Positions 60,602 through 64,000 of a stretch of DNA of 64,000 nt are shown here, in pieces; within the stretch, counting starts at the first letter, position 1, and every line of letters begins with the position of its first letter. The position numbers and the translations under genes were made by a program. This stretch comes from Bacillus_CJ salitolerans. GTDB taxonomy: Bacteria; Bacillota; Bacilli; Bacillales; SA4. The stretch spans positions 62,001 through 126,000 of the forward strand of contig NZ_JBHUEM010000046.1 of the NCBI RefSeq assembly GCF_042680805.1. Direction: 5' to 3'. Below the pieces are notes generated by a model that had not been told where the DNA came from, ran no database searches, and saw nothing but the letters and a program-made list of their open reading frames with translations.

Positions 60602-61900
60602 ATGTTTGAAAAGGAAGAGACGCAGTTAAATAAAATAAAAGACCATTATGATGATTTGGATATCCCTTCTACCATTGATGATTATATCTTGGCAGGTATC
60701 CACAAAGGTAAGTCCATCCGAAAACGGGTTACTTCATGGCGTTTAGTTTCTTTGATTGCTAGCATACTGCTTATTGGATCATTTTCAATGATTCAAGTAT
60801 CTCCAATCTTTGCTGGATATTTAAGCAACATACCTGGTTTTGAAAAGGTTATAGAAGCTATTCGATTTGATAAAGGTTTACTGTCTGCAGTTGAACACGA
60901 TTTCCTTCAACCAATAAATATTTCCGATGAGCACGATGGAATGAAAGTTACAGTTGATTCTATCATTGTAGATGAAGAGAAGCTCGTCTTGTTTTATACA
61001 CTTGAAAGTGATCGTGATAGAGAACACGTTATGTTAAGTCAAATTCAGTTTAAAGATAAGGAAAAAAATCAAGAGTTAGGTGTCAGTCATTCTATAGAAT
61101 CTATTTCTGTTAAAGCAAATGAACCAGCATCAGGTACGATTGATTTTTACCAAATCGAAGGGTGGCCAACTTCTGTTGAGATTTCCCTGAAAGTTGACAA
61201 GAACAGTGAAAGTGTCTATGTTTTTCCTTTTTCCATCGATAAAGAAAAATTTGAAGGATTGAAAGAGGAATATATCCTAAACAAAACTGTTACAATTGAA
61301 AATCAGGAAATAACTTTTGAAAAGGTCATTATTCATCCTACTCGAATTGCCGTTCATCTATCATTTAATCCAAATAATGATAAGGAAATCTTTAACTTTG
61401 AAGATCTTCGAATTGTAGACGGGAAGGGAGAGAGCTGGGGGTCTGCTAATGGGATTGTTGCTTCATATCCTAGTGAGCATGAATGGATTGTATATTTACA
61501 AAGTAATTACTTTAGCAACCCTGATGAACTATATCTTGAATTTAGTTCGGTTCGAGCCCTCGATAAAGATGAAATTGAGGTTGTAGTTGATACAGAGCAA
61601 GAAAAAATCTTAAAATCCCCGGCAGATGGTCGCATTCTAGATGTTCAGTTGAACGATGACATGCTATCATTCACGCTAAAAGTGGATCCATTTACTGAAG
61701 GAGAGGGTTACACCTACAATTTGTTTAAAAGTGAGTTTGTAGATGCAACAGGAGCTACGTTTTCAGCGTCTGGTAGCTTTGCATCTAAGCAGAAATCCGG
61801 TATTCATTTAGATTCATTAGACTTTCAGAGCCCAATTACGTTGACGATTGGAAATTATCCTTCTCGTTTGAAAGAACATATACGATTCCAAATTAAGTAA
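60602..61900 (+). CDS. DUF4179-type membrane protein, probable anti-sigma factor
   Basis: 432 residues. Cytoplasmic N-terminal part (about 45), one membrane helix (LVSLIASILLIGSFSMIQVS) and a large external region with DUF4179-like (IFAGYLSNIPGFEKVIEAIR, HDGMKVTVDSIIVDEEKLVL) and a second beta-rich domain. Domain order and linkage to the ECF gene fit a regulated anti-sigma factor. GTCAAAGGAGGGTC ribosome site overlaps the sigma gene end. Confidence 0.75.
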   Translation: MFEKEETQLNKIKDHYDDLDIPSTIDDYILAGIHKGKSIRKRVTSWRLVSLIASILLIGSFSMIQVSPIFAGYLSNIPGFEKVIEAIRFDKGLLSAVEHDFLQPINISDEHDGMKVTVDSIIVDEEKLVLFYTLESDRDREHVMLSQIQFKDKEKNQELGVSHSIESISVKANEPASGTIDFYQIEGWPTSVEISLKVDKNSESVYVFPFSIDKEKFEGLKEEYILNKTVTIENQEITFEKVIIHPTRIAVHLSFNPNNDKEIFNFEDLRIVDGKGESWGSANGIVASYPSEHEWIVYLQSNYFSNPDELYLEFSSVRALDKDEIEVVVDTEQEKILKSPADGRILDVQLNDDMLSFTLKVDPFTEGEGYTYNLFKSEFVDATGATFSASGSFASKQKSGIHLDSLDFQSPITLTIGNYPSRLKEHIRFQIK

Positions 61901-61950
61901 ATGTTTTGAAAAGAATTCTTTTAATGACACACCCTATATAAGGTAAATGC

Positions 61951-62024
61951 AAAGGATAGGTGATCAGCTGAAAAAAACTGTTCAATCTATCCTTTTTGTA
62001 CTACAAATTCTCTTATATACTACA
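61951..62024 (+). repeat. Direct repeat, left copy
   Basis: AAAGGATAGG ... TGTTCAATCTATCCTTTTT, then CTACAAAT and TCTTATATACTACA. A matching copy lies at 63828-63900. The first part is also a terminator hairpin (AAAGGATAG / CTATCCTTT). The DNA from here to 62451 holds no gene besides the array-type module at 62300. Confidence 0.75.
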
Positions 62025-62299
62025 TCTTATATTCTTTAACAAATGATACACAAATAAAGTTATTTAGTATTATAGGATATAGTTGATTGCATCCGACAAT
62101 CGTTTATGAAAGTTTTTAGGATATTCATGAGTTAATGTTTCCTTAAAGTAAGTGTACAAAATTTAATTTATACTTGTATCATTGTGTAACACATTCTTCT
62201 TCTAGAAAAGATTCAAGTGAAAAATAGTATGATATGGGCATTTTATCAAATGGATATTCAATTATATAGTAATGATAGGAGAATACATTTATTTACTTC

Positions 62300-62352
62300 A
62301 CTGACGGGGCTATTCTTCCATTACTAAACTATAGAGGCGAATCTTCATTGCA
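62300..62352 (+). repeat. Array-type repeat module outside the main array
   Basis: CTTCACTGACGGGGCTATTC, TTCCATTACTAAACTATAGA and GGCGAATCTTCATTGCAGG resemble the left arm and cores of the cassette repeat, about 25 kb from the main array. Confidence 0.55.
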
Positions 62353-62451
62353 GGAAAGTTTAAATTGTTTCGAGAATATTTAGAGATTAAAAAAATTTTG
62401 ATTTCCATATACCTATCATCGTAATATGAAAATTAACAGGAGTTGAATTTT

Positions 62452-62880
62452 ATGATTCGTGAAGCTGAAATAACCGATAAAAATCAACTATTCGAACTCT
62501 ATAAAATGTTAGTTCCCAATAGTAAGAAAATGAATGTAGTTGAAGAACAAATTGAAAAAATCAGGAGAGACCCTAACAATTTCTTGTTTGTGTACGATGT
62601 AAGGGGACAAATATTAGGTACACTTACACTAAACATATGTTTACAAGCCCTTCATGGATCAAGACCGTATGGTATTGTTGAAAATATCATCGTCCATGAA
62701 CATTATCGAAGCAAGAACATCGGAAAAAAATTATTACAATACGCTGAGCGGTATTGTAAATCAATTGATTGCCATAGGATTATGTTATTGAGTAATTCGA
62801 GACGGCAAAAAGCACATCAGTTTTTCGAAAGGGAAGGATATGATGGATCCATTAGTAAGGGATTCAAAAAATACTTCTAA
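62452..62880 (+). CDS. GNAT-family N-acetyltransferase
   Basis: 142 residues from the ATG at 62452 (ACAGGAGTTGAATTT before it). MIREAEITDKNQLFELYKML, then IVENIIVHEHYRSKNIGKKL with the acetyl-CoA loop (RSKNIGKKL) and AHQFFEREGYDGS. Acceptor unknown. Confidence 0.85.
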   Translation: MIREAEITDKNQLFELYKMLVPNSKKMNVVEEQIEKIRRDPNNFLFVYDVRGQILGTLTLNICLQALHGSRPYGIVENIIVHEHYRSKNIGKKLLQYAERYCKSIDCHRIMLLSNSRRQKAHQFFEREGYDGSISKGFKKYF

Positions 62881-62965
62881 GTAAGAGTTAGTTCAATTGT
62901 TTACTTCTTATTGATACTGGTGTAGCGGGATCAATAGGAGAACCTAAACTAAGGGATTGGATTTA

Positions 62966-63721
62966 ATGAAATTAAACAATGATAGCCAATATATTAGAGA
63001 AGTATATTTAAAAAAGGATCAAATACCTTCATATAACAATTTTCCCTTTTCTCTTCCAATTTTTAGGACGTTAAGTGAGTTGAATTTTCATCCTAATGTC
63101 ACTTATATTATTGGTGAGAATGGAATGGGAAAATCTACTTTGCTTGAGGGTATTGCAATAGCATTAGGTTTTAACCCTGAAGGGGGTACATTGAACTTTA
63201 ACTTTTCAAGCTTTGACTCACATTCAAATTTAGATAAGTATATTCGTTTAGTAAAAGGTGTAAATAAAGCAAAGGATAGTTTTTTCTTTAGGGCAGAAAC
63301 CTTCTATAATATTGCAACTAACATAGAGGATTTAGATAAAGAACCTTCATTTGGAGGGAAAATTATTGATTCCTTTGGGGGAAGGTCACTCCACGAGCAA
63401 TCTCATGGAGAATCTTTCTTTGCCGCATTTACTGAACGGTTCCAAGGAAATGGTTTGTACATTTTGGATGAACCGGAAGCAGCGTTGTCCCCTTTAAGAC
63501 AGCTATCATTATTATCAAGAATTAATGATTTAGTTAATCAATCCTCACAATTTATTATATCTACTCATTCACCGATTCTAATGGCATATCCAAATTCAAG
63601 AATTATTGAACTAACAGAAAATGGTATTAATGAGGTAAGACTTGAGGATACTCAGCACTACGCTATTATGAAGCAATTCTTTGATGATCGTGATCGATTA
63701 TTACATCATCTTTTTCGTTAA
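62966..63721 (+). CDS. AAA/ABC-type ATPase
   Basis: 251 residues. Walker A GENGMGKST, an ABC-like signature region (SHGESFFAAF) and Walker B YILDEPEAAL, then IISTHSPILMAYP with the H-loop. Single-domain ATPase of the AAA_21-like kind, without an obvious partner gene. Bracketed with the GNAT gene by the 75-bp direct repeat. Confidence 0.82.
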   Translation: MKLNNDSQYIREVYLKKDQIPSYNNFPFSLPIFRTLSELNFHPNVTYIIGENGMGKSTLLEGIAIALGFNPEGGTLNFNFSSFDSHSNLDKYIRLVKGVNKAKDSFFFRAETFYNIATNIEDLDKEPSFGGKIIDSFGGRSLHEQSHGESFFAAFTERFQGNGLYILDEPEAALSPLRQLSLLSRINDLVNQSSQFIISTHSPILMAYPNSRIIELTENGINEVRLEDTQHYAIMKQFFDDRDRLLHHLFR

Positions 63722-63827
63722 TTTCTGATTGCTCTGGAAAAGTGTGTCTCTACTACTACATGCTATAGGTAGCTTATATACATTTTACCTGAGAACTCGA
63801 TAGCACATTAGTAATCTAGCACCAAAA

Positions 63828-63900
63828 AAAGGATAAATGTGAACTAGTTTCCCTGTTCAATCTATCCTTTTTTCCTACAAATCCCCTTATATACTACAAC
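63828..63900 (+). repeat. Direct repeat, right copy
   Basis: AAAGGATAAA ... CTGTTCAATCTATCCTTTTT, then CCTACAAAT and CCTTATATACTACA, matching 61951-62024. The remaining DNA to 64000 shows no gene. Confidence 0.75.
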
Positions 63901-64000
63901 AATATGTTCTTACGATCTTCAACAATGCATAGGTTCGTTCAATCAGAAGACCACATTTCTTCTTGTGGATTTCTTACATGCTAGTAGGTATATGCTAATT

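Overview
The window is about 64 kb of low-GC DNA from a Bacillaceae-type Firmicute (Bacillus or a close relative). The evidence is strong AGGAGG-type ribosome binding sites, frequent TTG and GTG starts, T-box leaders in front of proC and trpS, a SigO/YvrJ/RsoA-like operon, a RocB-like peptidase and many small lipoproteins. Two runs of ten Ns (7019-7028 and 8404-8413) show it comes from a scaffolded draft assembly.

Region 1 (about 0.6-37.1 kb) is the striking part. It is a long train of small, mostly single-gene units, nearly all on the + strand and mostly unrelated to each other: lipoproteins, tiny membrane proteins, three Nudix proteins, a GNAT, a methyltransferase, two alpha/beta hydrolases, a nucleoside deaminase, a histidine phosphatase, YdcF-like proteins, a beta-lactamase-fold hydrolase, immunity-like proteins and a second DNA sliding clamp (DnaN). 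The genes are separated by about thirty copies of one intergenic repeat of roughly 75-130 bp. Its best copies start with TTATTCAACAAACGGGGGC and end with GCAGGATTGTTGAATAA. The outer ends are inverted repeats of each other and fit the integron attC core rule RYYYAAC...GTTRRRY. Inside lie a second inverted pair (CTTCAATAA / TTATTGAAG) and a variable hairpin that often looks like a terminator. Two pairs of duplicated units (812 with 26046; 13089 with 26698) are alike up to the repeats and then diverge, and one repeat copy is inverted. A scrambled tyrosine-recombinase pseudogene lies in the array (22562-23190). IS110-family relics and two group II intron remnants lie at or beside repeats. I read this as an integron-like cassette array in a Gram-positive chromosome, with a dead or distant integrase. 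That is an inference.

Many array genes are broken by frameshifts (2H-phosphoesterase, Imm8-like, DUF2268 protease, retropepsin-like protease, integrase, transposases), whereas the flanking chromosome is largely intact.

Region 2 (37.8-64 kb) is ordinary chromosome: a lipoprotein, a RocB-like M20 peptidase, the two-part sigma factor operon with a convergent pair of related small proteins, T-box-proC, a PQQ-propeller lipoprotein, MBL hydrolase plus SDR, a decayed lipoprotein, a 0.5-kb minisatellite, a phosphotransferase next to a MurE-type ligase, AraC/VOC/SRPBCC genes, an HEFGH metallopeptidase, T-box-trpS, and an ECF sigma factor with a DUF4179 partner. A GNAT and an AAA ATPase near the right end are preceded by another array-type repeat module and bracketed by a 75-bp direct repeat, suggesting a small separate insertion.
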